The notes: generated by a model not told the origin, from the sequence alone. Positions 43,924 to 56,331 are shown, counted from the first letter of the stretch. The stretch: DNA of 64,000 nt from Diphasiastrum complanatum (GCA_029204225.1 CM055099.1:68131084-68195083); one strand, 5' to 3'. Made by a program: numbers and translations.

Positions 43924-45880
43924 ATGGCTACATCAAGTGGAACCTCAAGTAACTATTCATTGTGAAAATTGAGGATGGAATCACTTCTTGAGATGAATGA
44001 TGTTTTGGATATTGTTGTAGGTTTGGAAGAGAGGCCAACAACACACCAAGATTAAATGAGGTATGACAAGAGGGCCAAAAGGGCTCTACACATGATAAAT
44101 CTTACCAATGAGCTTCTCACGGAAGTTGGTAAGAGTACTTCATCAAAGGATGCTTGGGATTCATTGAAAAAGCTTAATGAATCCAAGTCTACTTCTAGAG
44201 TGTTGACTCTAAGAAGTCAAATCTTTTCTTTTTTGCAAAAGAGTGAAGAAAGTCCAAATACTTTTATTTTGAGAGTGAAAACTTTGAATGATGAGTTAGC
44301 TTGCATTGATGAGAGCATTAAGGAAGGAGAGCTTGTTAAAGTTATTCTTAATGGATTGTTGGATGCTCATGCTAACATTGCTCAAAGTCTTGCCATCCAA
44401 AAGACTTTGCCAATTTTGTTGATCTTCAAGATATCTTAATCAATGAAGAATATAGGCTTCAAGCAAGAGGTGGATCTTCATCAACATCTCAAGTTGGAGA
44501 GGAGGCTATGTTCATCAAGGGAAAATTCAAGGGCAAAAGCAAAAAAGCAAGTGGTCTAAAAAGCAAGATCAAGGGGAGGCTTCTTCAAATGGCAAAAAGA
44601 AAGATAGATCAAAGGTCAAGTGCTTCTGATGTGGCATCAAAAGACACTTTGCAAATGAGAAGTTACAAGAAGAAAAGAGATCAAGGAGACAAACAAGGTA
44701 ATCTTACTCTTGATGAAGATGGTTTGGATGTTCAAAATGCAAATGATAATGCTTTTCTGATGTCTTCATGTATGCTTGCTAATGATGGAGATCTAGATCC
44801 ATGGTGGATTGATAGTGGAGCAAGTTCACACATAACTTTTCACAAAGAGTACTTCACTTCTTTGTTGGCATATGGAGATGACAACATGGTGATCTACACA
44901 GCCAATGATGGTGAGTGTGCAATCAAAGGGATTGACACAATTCCTATTATCTCTCTACAAATAGGAATGTTCATTTGGAGGAAGTTTTTTTCATTCCATC
45001 TATCACCAATAATGTACTTAGTGTGAGTCAATTGCTATGTGAAGGCCTCAAAGTTGAGTTTGATGGAGATGCTTGTATGATCAAAAGCAAGGATATCTTG
45101 ATTGAAAAAGGTAAAAGGAAAGGGAAGTTGTTAAACTAGATATTTGCGTTATTACTAACCAAGTTGGATGTGTTGCAAGAGAGCAAATACCTATTCAAGA
45201 GGTTTTGCATAAGAGGATGGGGCACCTCAACATCAATTCATTGGAGGTAATGGCTAGGAGGCAATTTGTGATTGGTCTTCCAAGTTCTTTATAAAGTATC
45301 AATCATGTTTGTGAGTCTTGTGCTTTGTCAAAGTCACATAGACTACCTTATACTAGATCTACATCCAGATCTACAAAGCTTTTCAGGTTGTACATTCGGA
45401 TATTCATGGAATTACTACAATTAGCAATAGTGGAGCTAAGATGTATATAACTTTCATTGATGATTTTAGTAGATTTTGTTGGATCTATCTACTAAAAAGA
45501 AAAGATGAAGTGTATGATGTCTTTGTTAAGTTCAAGAATGCGGACCAAGGAAGATCCATCTTCAAGGAAAGGTATATTTGTTGAATATAGTGAGGCGAGT
45601 AAAGCCTACAAGGTTTACATTCCTTCTACTAACAAAGTGATTGTTGGTACATATGTAATTTTTTATGAGGGGAACATTCCAAAAGTATTTTTAAGCATTA
45701 GTGATGGTGATGTGGATGGATCTAACATTCTTGATGTTGATGTAAAGGATCCTACTTTGGATGGTGATAATGAAGGATCATCATCAAGTCAAAAGCCAAA
45801 GAGAACATCAAGGGAAAGACAAATGCCTTCAAGGCTCACATATGATGAAAAATGTAAGTTTCTAATACACTCTTGTGCCA
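43924..45880 (+). pseudogene. copia gag-pol pseudogene
   Basis: ATG at 43924 (MATSSGTSSSNYSL then a stop). gag has RMESLLEMNDVLDIVVGLEE, SSKDAWDSLKKL and ILNGLLDAHANI to 44439. The zinc knuckle near 44615 (KCF*CGIKRHFANE) has a stop and lacks the last Cys. Protease DSG is in WWIDSGASSHIT. A frameshift near 44990 precedes NNVLSVSQLLCEG. Most of integrase is lost; 45505-45850 is the linker with GIFVEYSEASKAYKVY and a basic MPSRLTYDEK. The gag matches the minus-strand fragment at 55190-55676. Confidence 0.83.
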
Positions 45881-45910
45881 ATTTCCTTCAGTTTTTTGCT
45901 TTTCCTCATC

Positions 45911-46330
45911 ATGTCTTCTACCGATACCAGTCAGTCATTATGTTACTCATCGTGGTGTTCTGACCAAGACGGACGTCATGATACTCCCTAGCACAAGCAT
46001 GGTGGCTCAATGGATAAACTTTGTTGTGCCTTTGCTCATAGCAATGGGGATCCACAACGCGCCTTTTCTGGAAGAATCAATATGGATTTTATAGCCATGG
46101 CTTTTAGCACCTGTAATAAGGGCAAGTCCAAGTTTTATAACACCTACCAGACCGCTACCCACAAGGTGCATGTGATTGAGGCCGCCCTTGCAGCCATAGG
46201 CATAACATCTGGCTAACAACCCTCACCAAATCATAAGCATGCCAAGCGTGTCATAAAAACTTTTATTGATACCACTGATGAATTATACTGGACCAATGAC
46301 GACTACTTAATTGAATTAATCCGAGAGCCT
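45911..46330 (+). pseudogene. second copy of the unidentified retroelement ORF, truncated
   Basis: ATG at 45911 (MSSTDTSQS). After a frameshift it reads VMILPSTSMVAQW and PLLIAMGIH; after another, FSGRINMDFIAMAFSTC, ATHKVHVIEAALAAIGI, a stop, and SPNHKHAKRVIK with TNDDYLIELIREP. It is cut at 46330 by a copia LTR. It aligns block by block with 38109 downward, so both descend from one coding ancestor. Confidence 0.75.
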
Positions 46331-47008
46331 TGTGAAGTTTTTAACACCACACACCTTACAGGATCTTACTGTGGTGTTGTAATTGCACAAGATTGATCAA
46401 AGAACAGATTACTTGAAAAATCTAAGACAAGAGGACAATGGCATACATCAGACTGAAAAAACTAACTTTTAACTATGAGAAATGAATGTCAGAAATATTT
46501 CTAAGTGCTCAGTATGGGAAAACAGCCTGCTCTCGGGTAGAGAGAGAAAAGCAACACTTACAACTCGGGTAGAGAGAGAATGAGCCCAAAACACCAAAAT
46601 CTCAATATTCACAATATGGCAAAACATGCCAAAGTTTCTCGAATTCCTACAGTGGAGTTTCATGGAAAGTCCACTTAACTCAGTTAACTCAACTAATAGG
46701 GATCCACATATATAATTGCATGCATGGATATTGCATGTACTGCATGTCACCTCTCAATATTGCCTGAACATATGTAGATCATAAAAACTACTTTGCATGT
46801 TGTATGCATGCACTCCAAATGACATTGCATGTAAACTAAACTTTTGCATGACATCAAATTTAAATCTACCTAACTCAAACTCGACCTATTCTAGAAGGTT
46901 ATGTGCTCAATTCACATACATTTATGTACAATAAAGTCTACAATGGAAATAACATGGTCATGGCCCCAAAACTCGAGATAGGAAGATATTATTTTACTAA
47001 TCTTCACA
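46331..47008 (-). repeat. 3' LTR (copia), 678 bp
   Basis: It has perfect 7-bp terminal inverted repeats, TGTGAAG and CTTCACA. In the sense direction the polypurine-like AAGGAGGAG precedes it. It is related in inverted orientation to 51753-52473. Confidence 0.88.
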
Positions 47009-49443
47009 CTCCTCCTTAAAATATATGTTCCTATCCAACATAGACTTTGAAATTAGGCCAAGGTTAGACCTCATCTTGATAAAGACATTCTTGAGCAATG
47101 GCTTGGTGAGAAGATCTGCAACACAATTTGAAAATCCAACATGCTCCAATAAGATCTCTCTCCCAATGACTTTTTCTCTTACAAAATGATGAGCTACCTC
47201 GATGTGTTTGCTCCTTGCATGGAACACATGATTATTTGCAAGAGCCTGCGCTGAGATGTTATCATTCTTGATAATTGGAAGGTCTTCATCGCCATAACAC
47301 TTTAGCTTCAAAAGTAGCATAAAACCTCTTTTGTTGTGGTTGTAAGAGATTTGTCTTCAGCTTCACAGGAAGATAAGGATATAATTGCTTGCTTCTTTGA
47401 TAGCCAAGAAACTAGATTCCCTCCAAGAAAAATTGTGTAAGCACTTCTGGATTTTCTATCCAACCTGTCTCCTGCAAAATCTGAATTTGAAAAAGCAACC
47501 AAAGTCAAATCTTCTCCTTTGTAGATTAATCCATAGTCTAAGGTAGAAGATATATACCTCAAGATTCTCTTAGCCAACTTCCAATGATATATCTTTGGAT
47601 CCTGTATGTGTTGACTTAGCTTATGCACACTAAAGCTTAAATCAGGCCTAGTCACAGTTAACCATATAAGTGAGCCAATAAGACTCCTATAAAGAGTGAT
47701 GTCCTCAAAGGATTTTTCATCATCTTTCATAGGAACTGGTGTATCTATGCCTTTACAGTTTAGCATTTGGAATTTCTTGAGCATGGAAAGTGCATACTTA
47801 TAAAGGCATGACCTTTTGAAAAGTCAATTTCAAGGTTTAAAATGTAGTGAAGAACCCCTAAGTCCTGCATCTTAAACTCACTACCAAGTGCATTCTTAGT
47901 TTCTTCAACTAGCTTTTCATTATTTCCACAAAGAATGATATCATCAACATAGATGAGAAGAATAACTACAAGGCTATTTACAAACTTAATATACAGAGAG
48001 GGGTTAGATTCACTAAGACAAAATCCTAGTGATATGAGATAGGAGTTGAGCCTTGCATACCAAGACCTTGGTGCTTGTTTTAGTCCATAGAAACTTTTGA
48101 ACAAAAGACAAACTTTTGATTCTTCACCTCCTTTCACAAATCCAGGTAGTTGCTCCATATAAATCTCCTCCTCAAGATAACCATTGAGAAAGGCATTAGA
48201 AACATCAAGCTGAAACATCCTCCAATTGTGATAACATACAAGAGATATGAGTATTCTAATTGTTACCATTTTTGCAACTGGTGCAAAGGTGTCTTCATAG
48301 TCAAGACCTTTGATTTGAGAGTAGCCTTTGGCACAAAGTCTTGCTTTATATTTGTTGATAGATCCATCATTATTATACTTGATCCTGAAAATCTACTTAC
48401 ATCCAATCACATGCATGTTTTTTGGTGGCTTCACAAGCTCCCATGTGTTGTTTGACATCAAGGCTTCAAACTCTTGGGTCATTGCTTCAACCTACATCTT
48501 GGATTGAAGTGCTTCTTGGACATCTTTAGGTTCTTCATCTTATATGAAGAGAGCATGATAGAAAGTTTAGTCTTCCACTTGCCTTCCTTCCTCATCATAT
48601 GTGAGCCTTCTTGGCTCAGATCTTTCTCTTGTAGATCTTTTTGGTGTAGGTGCTTGAAGTTGCTCCTGCTCTAGCCTTGGCCTCACCACTTCCTGAGCAG
48701 CTCAAGATTAATGATTGTAGATCTTGCATGAGACTCCTTGATCTGTGCTTCATCCAAGTTAAACTTCATATCTTCATGAAAGATCACATCTCTAACTACA
48801 ACATTCTTGTCAGTAGAGGGAAAATATACTTTCTATGCTTTTTTAGTAGACGCATATCCTACAAAAATTCCTTTAACAACACTAGGATCATCCTTCTTCC
48901 TAGTCTCTAAAGGTACATGCACAAAGCATACACAGCCAAAGATCCTAAGATGATCTACCTTAGGCTTTTTTGTCATACTCATTTCTAAGTCCATTAAGGA
49001 CTACTTGAACAAGTTCAGTGTTCTTAAGAGCATCTCCAATACCAGCTAACTCTTGATGAAGATCCTTTACTCTCATTACATAAGATAAAGCACTCATCTA
49101 CTCTCTGATAACCTAGAAAGATTTGGTTTCTAAGTGTAAGCAATCTAGAAGTATTCTTAATTTCATAGATTATTTTTAGAGTGTCCCAAGCAGTGGTGCA
49201 TGTACTGATCTCTCTTAGTACTTCATTTGTGACATGCATTTTTATAAAATAAAGGGCAATTCTGGTTCTTTTATTGAATGTTGCAGCTTCGTTAGGTGCT
49301 GTAGGTTCTTCTTCAGCTCCACATACAATGTCCATTACATCTTGTAGAATCAATAATGATTCCATTCTTATCTTCCACATTGCATAATTGGAAGATGTTA
49401 ATCTCTCACTGTAGTCCAAGAAATGTGAACCAGATGAAGACAT
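47009..49443 (-). pseudogene. copia gag fragment, RT and RNase H
   Basis: gag: MSSSGSHFLDYSERLTSSNY, MWKIRMESLLILQDVMDIV, ITTCTTAWDTL-type block to about 49024. The linker is GIFVGYASTKKA and YDEEGRQVED. RT: CKQIFRIKYNNDGSINKYK-like start with a stop, [25 protein letters not shown] and the catalytic LLIYVDDIIL. A frameshift at about 47784 precedes RNase H: SLIGSLIWLTVTRPDL, SNSDFAGDRLDRKS, HVFHARSKHIEVAHHF. Ends ECED and stop at 46997. Confidence 0.87.
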
Positions 49444-50089
49444 TTTCTCTATGAGAAATTCTAGTAATGACAAAGATGAAGTTGAAAATGTTGCTTGCTA
49501 TCTCAACCTAGGATCTAACACTTATAATGTTGACCCAACCTATGAAATCTAGCAATAGAATGTGAGATCCAGGTTTCAACTAAAAAAATCAATCTATCTT
49601 GAATTTGGATCTTGCTTCAATCATAGAAATGAAGCACATGCAAGTAAGAAGTCTATCTCTCCCACGAGTTTGAAAGAACTGATAGACTCTCTAGGAACTT
49701 AATTTCAACTCAAACACAATAATTTGTGTGAAATAAAAAGTCTAAGACCTCACAAAACTCACTTCTATCCAATTCTACTTGATTGACAATGAAAATTGAA
49801 GAAATTCGTGAAAAGAACTGATGTGTGCTCACTTTGGCATATCACACGAGATGAGTACTCTCCCAAGCTCTCTGATTGCCTAAAACTTTTCTAAAAACAA
49901 ATCAAATTGATTTAGAAACTCAAGCAACACATTCTACTCTTCAATACCTATCCAACAAGCTATAGAACATCAAATTTGGATCATTCCTTGAGAAGTAGCA
50001 CTTAAACAAAGAGGGCTGATTTCACACGTGTGAGCTCTCTATCCGTACAGGGCTCACCTGGAGCAGATCAGGCTTGATTTGATCCACTT
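49444..50089. other. copia leader/LTR-like sequence
   Basis: No ORF. Contains a TTCACACGTGTGAG palindrome near 50022. I found no clear PBS or LTR boundary. Confidence 0.45.
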
Positions 50090-50101
50090 ATGATCCACAG
50101 A

Positions 50102-50560
50102 TGGCTTGTTTGTCAATCCGAGAAATGGGTTGAAGCAATGACCCTTGAGTTTGAAGCCTTGATGTCAAACAACACATGGGAGCTTGTGGAGCCACCAAAC
50201 AACATGCATGTCATTGGATGTAAGTGGGTATTCAGGATCAAGTACAACAATGATGGATCCATCAACAAATACAAAGCAAGACTTTGTGCCAAAGGCTACT
50301 CTCAAATCAAAGGTCTTGACTATGAAGACACTTTTGCACCAGTTGCAAAAATGGTAACTATAAGAATTCTCATTTCTCTTGCATGTTATCACAATTGGAG
50401 GATGTTTTAGCTTGATGTTTCTAATGCCTTTCTCAATGGTTACTTTGAGGAGGAGATTTACATGGAACAACCACCTGGATTTGTGAAAGAAGGTGAAAAA
50501 TCAAAAGTTTGTCTTTTGTTCAAAAGTCTCTATGGACTAAAACAAGCTCAACTCCATTCT
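50102..50560 (+). pseudogene. copia RT N-terminal fragment
   Basis: Open from about 50102 to a stop at 50410: WVEAMTLEFEALMSNNTWEL, GCKWVFRIKYNNDGSI, KGLDYEDTFAPVAKM. It then continues [17 protein letters not shown] and SLYGLKQA to about 50555. Close to the RT of the minus-strand copia at 48-48.5 kb, but inverted relative to it. Confidence 0.82.
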
Positions 50561-50670
50561 CATATCACTCGAATTTTATCTTAGTGAATATGACCCTTCA
50601 TTGTACATTAAGTTTGTACAAACTTTTGATTCTTCACCTTCTTTTTCACAAATCCAGGTGGTTGTTCCAT
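50462..50670. repeat. 52-bp inverted repeat inside the RT fragment
   Basis: Arms 50462-50513 and 50618-50670 (ATGGAACAACCACCTGG and its inverse) are separated by about 105 bp. The right arm is a reversed copy of RT coding sequence. Confidence 0.88.
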
Positions 50671-50943
50671 TGTTGGCTGATTCAGGCGAATCCCCAAGAT
50701 ACTCGGACAGAGCAACTCAAGAGCACCTCTCACCTTAGACCGAGGAGGTCTCTGAGAAGACGAGACGAACGAAGACTGAGAGCTGAGTAGCCACCTTTTG
50801 ATGGTGACCTCTAGTGGAGAGTATTATTCCACTTGTAATTTGTGAAATGTGGAAATTCCACTAGGATGCCACCTAAGGAGCTCTCTTGCTTATTTAAGAG
50901 ACTCTCTCTTTGTGAAGAGGAGCTTTTTGTGTATTGTATCAAC
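50671..50943 (+). mobile_element. candidate solo LTR, 273 bp
   Basis: It starts TGTTGGCTGATTC and contains a TTATTTAAGAG TATA-like region. TCCAT stands before (50666-50670) and after (50944-50948). The 3' end reads ATCAAC rather than CA, so the boundary is uncertain. Confidence 0.4.
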
Positions 50944-50948
50944 TCCAT

Positions 50949-51654
50949 GCTGAAATGAGAAGAGCCTCAATGAGTTAGATGCACCCATTGAGCTCCTTGA
51001 TCATGATCGTTTTCTTGAGTGATGCCCCTATGATCATGCCCTTCCATTCATATTTGTGTGGTTGTGGATTTAGAGTGGATTAGTTTTCTTGTTTTTCTAG
51101 TTGTGGATTAATTTTCATTTCTTGTTGTGAATTAATGTAGGAATCAGCATTCAAGTAAACTAAATAGGCTAGAAATGTGACATAAATCTTGCATATCCTC
51201 TAACATTCTAGTTCTTGATGTTCTTGGGATGTCCAAGAATCAAAAGACTGGTTGGTTCTTGATTCTTGGACTTCTAAAATGCTATTTAGTTTGGTTTTTT
51301 GTTTCTTGTCTATGCTTTTCAATCATATTTAGAGTAGTTCTGGTTTTGCAAGTAGATTAGCTTCCTTAAATTTGGCTACAGCCTTAGGATCTTGAAAACT
51401 GAGCAACTGTGCTGCATTGCAAATCTGACTTTGTTCACCATGGCTTGCTTCGTAATGGAGTTAATTGTTCCATTGGCAAGTGCTTATTCATAAACAGCAA
51501 AGTGTCAAGACCCTACAGTCATCCTCTGACAGGCTGGATGATTATACTACAATGTTTGTGCCCGTACACATGCAAATCTGAATCTGTGTGCAGGTTCAGA
51601 CCCGTCAGATATGTGTATGTCTAAAAAGGAAAATGAAGTTAGTATTTATATTCC
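50949..51654. other. no recognisable feature
   Basis: AT-rich; short frames only. Confidence 0.5.
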
Positions 51655-52473
51655 CACCAAGCCATTGCTCAAGAATTCTTTTTATTAAGATGAGGTCTAA
51701 CCTTGGCCTAATTTCAAAGTCTATGTTGGATAGGAACATATATTTTAAGGAGTGTGAAGATTAGTAAAATTATATGTTCCTATGTCGAGTTTTGGGGCCA
51801 TGCCTATCTTATTACCATTGTATATTTTATTGTACATAAAAGGTATGTGAATTGAGCACATAACCTTCTAGAATACATCGAGTTTGAGTTAGGTAGGTTC
51901 AATCTTGATGTCATGCAAAAGTTTAGATTACATGCAAAGTCATTAAGAGTGCATGCAAGGCAACATGCAATTAGTGCATGCAACATGCAAAGTAGTTTTC
52001 ATGATCTACACATGTCTAGGTAATTTTGAGAGTTGACATGCAATATTCATGCATGCAGTTTTACATGTGGATCCTTGGTAGTTGAGCTAACTAAGTAAAG
52101 TGGACTTTCCATGCAACTCCACTATAGGAATTTGAGTCTCTTTGATGTAGGAAAATTTTGGCATGTTTTGCCATATTGTGAATATTGAGATTTCGGTGTT
52201 TTGGGCTCATTCTCTCTCTAACCGAGTTTTATGACTTGATTTTCTCTCTCTACCCGAGAGCAGGCTGTTTTTCCCATAGTGAGCACTTAGAATAATTTTT
52301 GATATCCATTTCTCATAGTAAGAACTTAGTTTTTTTCGTCTGATGTATGCCATTGTGCTCTTGGCTTAGATTTTTCAAGTAATCTGTTCATTGATCAATC
52401 TTGTGCAATCTTAACACCTCATAAAGATCCTGCAAGGTGTGTGGTGAAGTTCACTTATGCTAAAAACTTCACA
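51655..52473 (+). mobile_element. copia 3' end: RNase H tail and LTR
   Basis: 51655-51752 encodes the last residues of pol (KPLLKNSF, then MRSNLGLISKSMLDRNIYF) with a stop. The LTR 51753-52473 starts TGTGAAGATTAG and ends AAACTTCACA. It is the same family as 46331-47008 but in the opposite orientation. Everything upstream of the RNase H tail is missing. Confidence 0.83.
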
Positions 52474-54512
52474 CTTAATGAGAAGGAGGAAACTCTACCA
52501 TTTTGGAGAGAAGCATCTTCATTTGCTATTCAATACTCGTTAATGCTCTTTTGTGTCTTGCTTTTGCTTTCTAGCTTACATGTTTTTGGTTTCATTTGTT
52601 AATGTTTCTCCATTAGCATGCACAATGAGCAAATGAGCTAACCTCCCCTCTCACTCTCTTTCTCTTTCTCTTGCTCTACTTCTTCTATCTATCAATCTCC
52701 CTCTCTTCTCTTCTTTTCTCCCTCCTCCACTCTAAAATCATGATCTGTGTGTGGTCAGTGTAGGGAAGGGTAGTGTTAAAGAGTGGTAGTGTTAAGAAAA
52801 AGAGTAGAAAGCATCTAAAATTAGCATCTTGACATAATTAGGTACCTATCCAGTGATCTAACTCTCTTTGACAGGCGGAAGGGCTGCTCACCGACTATAT
52901 CTAAACATCCTACAGTGGCGCCGTTGCCGGGGACAGGTTTCACTAGCTAGTTTAGTTGCATTTTTAGTTGGTTTTGTTTTTTTAGAGTGTTTGTAGGTGG
53001 ATTTTGGGTAGAGTTAGCTTGTTTTTTTGTACTTGGTTGTGCTTGGACTATTTTTAGCTAGTGAAGGAGGTGTGAGAAGGTAGAGGAGACCCCAAATAGC
53101 CTCTAAGGCCTTGACATCTAGCCAAAAATCTTGAAAACCCATAACAACATTCAAATCTGCATTTTGGAGGGAAAAGAGACAAAAATTCCATCAGATTCTG
53201 TTTTCTCCAAAACCAGTGAGAACCAACATTCTCATGACTGACAGCAACTCCAGGGTACTGTCCCAGACTTGCACAGAAGCCTGAGAGAGTTAGTTCCAAG
53301 CAGATCTTGAGAAATTAGAGAAAAACCATAAAAATTTCAAAAAATCCCTTGAAAAATGAAAAAACATTCAGAACCTTCGGAAAGCTCTCTGAAGTTCCAT
53401 CTTAGTGAGACCAGGACACAGAGAAACTTGTGAAGGTTAGTTCCCCGTTTAAGTGCTCTTACGAAGGTTCTCAAGGAAAAAAAGACGAGAAAATCAGACA
53501 GAACTCTCGCAAACACCCAAATTTTTAGTTCCAGTGGCCAAGAACCTTCGCAGAGAATTTTTGAAGTTCCATCTCAGTGAGACAAGAACACAAAAGAGTC
53601 TGCAAATGTTGGGCTATTCCCAACATATTGTAAATAAATAAAGTTGAAAAAATAGTTGGAAAAATAGAAATAGATGCGAGGATCGTGGCATCCTGCGTGC
53701 ATAAGTCCATGGCCCAATGAGCACACAAGTCAAGTTGTAATTAGAATAAAAGACTTGGGCCCTATTATTAATTGAATAAAACTTGAGGCCACAATGTCAA
53801 GCTATTAAACTTAGACTAAACTTACAAAATTGGGTTCAAAGTGAAACTCACATGTATCATGTGATTTCCAATGTACTTTTTTAGGACCCTTGGATTAGAT
53901 TGGACCCAAAGTAAATGGCGTGGATTAGATTTCATATTATTAGGCAGTGAGTAGAAAATTGGATTTGAGTGCCTAAAAATCACTAAAATCAGAATATCCA
54001 TCAAATCCTTGTAGAAGTTACCTTTGCAGACCATCCCATTGACTTCAGAATGTCATTTTACATAAGTGATGAAGTCTACGAGAGTTAGTACAAATTATTG
54101 GTGAAGATCAGAGCAAAAAGGTGTTTCTGAACCCTATGAGAGTTAACCTTCACAGACCTTTTCAGAGCTAGATCCATACTAAATATAGCTCCTATAAGCC
54201 CTACGAGAGTTACTTCCCAATAGTTTTAGATAAATCAAAATTTTGACTGAAAATTAGTGAAAGAACCTTCGCATAGCCAATCCTCGCACGAGTAACCTTC
54301 GCAGACTAGATCAGTAGTTAGATCTGCACTAGACCAGCTACTGTGAAAATCTCAGGCCAATCGGAACAAAAATCAAAAAGTTATCAAGGAAAAAGCACCG
54401 TAAGATGATTAAAATCACACAATTGGCCAAATCATATTGATATGATCCCCTAAGCTTCAGATTAAAATCCATTGTACTAGCAAGATCCAACATTCTTGGA
54501 CTTTGCCGCTGA
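52474..54512 (+). mobile_element. gypsy LTR end, PBS and long leader (Athila/Tat-like)
   Basis: The LTR ends CATCCTACA at 52914; its start was not located. The leader 52933-54512 is non-coding and holds repeated AACCTTCGC variants (near 53374, 53460, 53543, 54148, 54262, 54294). Confidence 0.75.
52916..52932 (+). other. gypsy primer-binding site (TGGCGCCGTTGCCGGGG)
   Basis: It lies one base after the LTR end, and is the Athila/Tat-type PBS. Confidence 0.92.
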
Positions 54513-55188
54513 ATGAATCTGAATTACGGACGATCAATCACAAGAAGAACAACGAATCAAGCACCAAACATTCCCAGAGTTGCATCTGCGCAAATCGAGA
54601 CAAAACCAAAACCAGCACCAATGGATCCTATGGTTCAACCTATACCTATCGCACCATTGCAAGCAGAATGGAGGGCACCACGTATGGAAATACCTAAATA
54701 TGATGGGTCGTCAAATCCTATTAGATTCCTCCAGATCTACGAGCAAGCATGCAAAATTTACGACAAATGGACACCTACAGAGAAATTGATTTTATTTCCA
54801 ATGTCTTTGGTAGCAGTAGTGCAAGATTGGTTCTTCAACCAATCAGAAGAAGAAAAAACCACTTGGAAAGCGGTTAAAGTGGCTCTCATTACGTGCTTTA
54901 AACCAAGGAAGTTCTTGGAAGATCCGTTTCTCCTGCTGAGCAAAGTGAAGATGGAAAAAAGAGAAAGGGTCAGGGACTATATAGAACGGGTCAAACATCT
55001 AAGATCCGAGTGCAACGCAGCCCTAACTCCCGATCATGCGGTTATTATGTGGTTCTTTGCAAGGTCGCCACGTAGTATCAGAAGAGAACTTAAAAGAAGG
55101 GAGCAGTACACTACTTTGCAGGAAGCAATGAAAGATGCCATCAGGGAAGAAGATGAGGGTTCAGACGATGAATCGTATCCGACCACCC
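54513..55188 (+). pseudogene. gypsy gag, 3'-truncated
   Basis: Open frame from 54513 (MNLNYGRSITRRTTN). The gag core is MEIPKYDGSSNPIRFLQIYE, LFPMSLVAVVQDWFF, RKFLEDPFLLLSKVKME, RVRDYIERVKHLR, matching the retrotransposon gag family. At about 55186 (SYPTT) the sequence switches to a minus-strand copia gag, so zinc knuckle and pol are lost. No stop occurs before the junction. The next in-frame stop falls in the copia sequence at 55343. Confidence 0.8.
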
Positions 55189-55189
55189 A

Positions 55190-55676
55190 TATCTTGAAGA
55201 TCCATCAAACTTGGCAAAGTCTTTTGAATAGAAATACTTTGAATAATGTTAGCATGAGCATCCAACAAGCCATTAAGAATTACTTGAATAAGCTCTCCTT
55301 CCTTAATGCTTTCATCAATGCAAGCCAACTCATCATTCAATGATTTCATCCTCAAAACAAAAGTACTTGGACTTTCTTCATTCTTTTGCAAACAAGAAAA
55401 GATTTGCCTTCTTAGAGTCAACACTCTAGAAGTAGACTTGGATTCATAAAGCTTCTTCAATGAATTCCAAGCTTCCAAAGATGATGTTCACTTACCAATT
55501 TCCTTGAGAAGCTCATTTGTAACATTCATCTTTATCATGTGTAGAGCCTTCTTGGACCTCTTGTCATACCTCATTTGATCTTGTTGTGTTGCTGGTCTCT
55601 CTTCCAAACCTACAACAATATCCAAAACATCATTCATCTCAAGAAGTGACTCCATCCGCACTTTTGCTATTTTTGG
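55190..55676 (-). pseudogene. copia gag fragment
   Basis: The minus strand reads VRMESLLEMNDVLDIVVGLE, KALHMIKMNVTNELLKEI, a stop, EAWNSLKKLYESKS and IQVILNGLLDAHANI to the gypsy junction. Close relative of the plus-strand gag at 43978-44440. Confidence 0.83.
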
Positions 55677-55885
55677 ATCCACACGTGTGAAATACAGTAG
55701 CTTGCTGGTTTTGTATGGATAGCAACAGTACATAATCATTTCATTCAAGTTTGATCAAGTTCTATTAGTGTTTGCATCTCAAATTGTGTGTAGATGCTGA
55801 TTTTTCTACATTGGTGAAATTGGTAGTGTATTTCTCTTTCTAACCAAAGATCATTCAAGTAGATTGGATCTTAAGGATCTGAAAT
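55677..55885 (+). repeat. copia LTR end fragment
   Basis: Similar to 43110-43327 (TTTGATCAAG...TTTTTCTACATTGG). It is inverted relative to the adjoining gag, which marks a rearrangement junction at about 55676. Confidence 0.7.
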
Positions 55886-56065
55886 CTTTCACAGCCTTGT
55901 CAATTTTCATGCCCTTTGAGCCCTTTTGTCCATTTGTCCAACACCCATTGGCAAGTACATCAAGTGGCCTCCTTGAGGGTGTAGGGGTTGGTGCCATTTA
56001 AGGCCCCTTTCCAAAACCAACCAAGAGGCCACTTTTGTTTGTCAACATCTAGAGGAGGTATCTAC

Positions 56066-56069
<4 letters not shown>

Positions 56070-56151
<82 letters not shown>
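56070..56151. repeat. (CT)n microsatellite
   Basis: A CT run of about 82 bp, without a LINE 3' end before it. Confidence 0.95.
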
Positions 56152-56155
<4 letters not shown>

Positions 56156-56331
56156 AGGTGTCCTCTTTTTCCCTCGGTCCTCCATTTCCTTGGTGTTTTA
56201 TTTGATTTTTTCTTGTAGTATGCATGGCCCGGCTTTTGGCTTTTGGTTTCTCGGGATTACTGACTCATTTGCGTACTTTGCCCATTTCTTGTAATTTGCC
56301 CAATTTTGTCCATTAGGGTTTCTGCAAGTTT

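Larger units (their letters stand above)
43100..45900 (+). mobile_element. Ty1/copia element, deleted
   Basis: LTR end about 43100-43327 (similar to 55676-55885), PBS 43330-43341, gag from 43924, protease, pre-integrase remnants, then a jump to the post-integrase linker at 45505-45880. It ends abruptly at about 45900 against the second copy of the unidentified ORF. Confidence 0.8.
46331..49443 (-). mobile_element. Ty1/copia element with 3' LTR, deleted
   Basis: gag starts at 49443. About 400 bp later it jumps to the integrase/RT linker, then nearly complete RT and RNase H, then the 3' LTR. Zinc knuckle, protease and integrase core are absent. The 5' LTR was not identified. Confidence 0.8.

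Noticed and set aside
48150-48910. Plus ORFs of 66-101 codons opposite copia RT
   Set aside because: Antisense shadows; an antisense frame with the same wording appears at 50165-50470 opposite the other RT fragment, as expected from homology.
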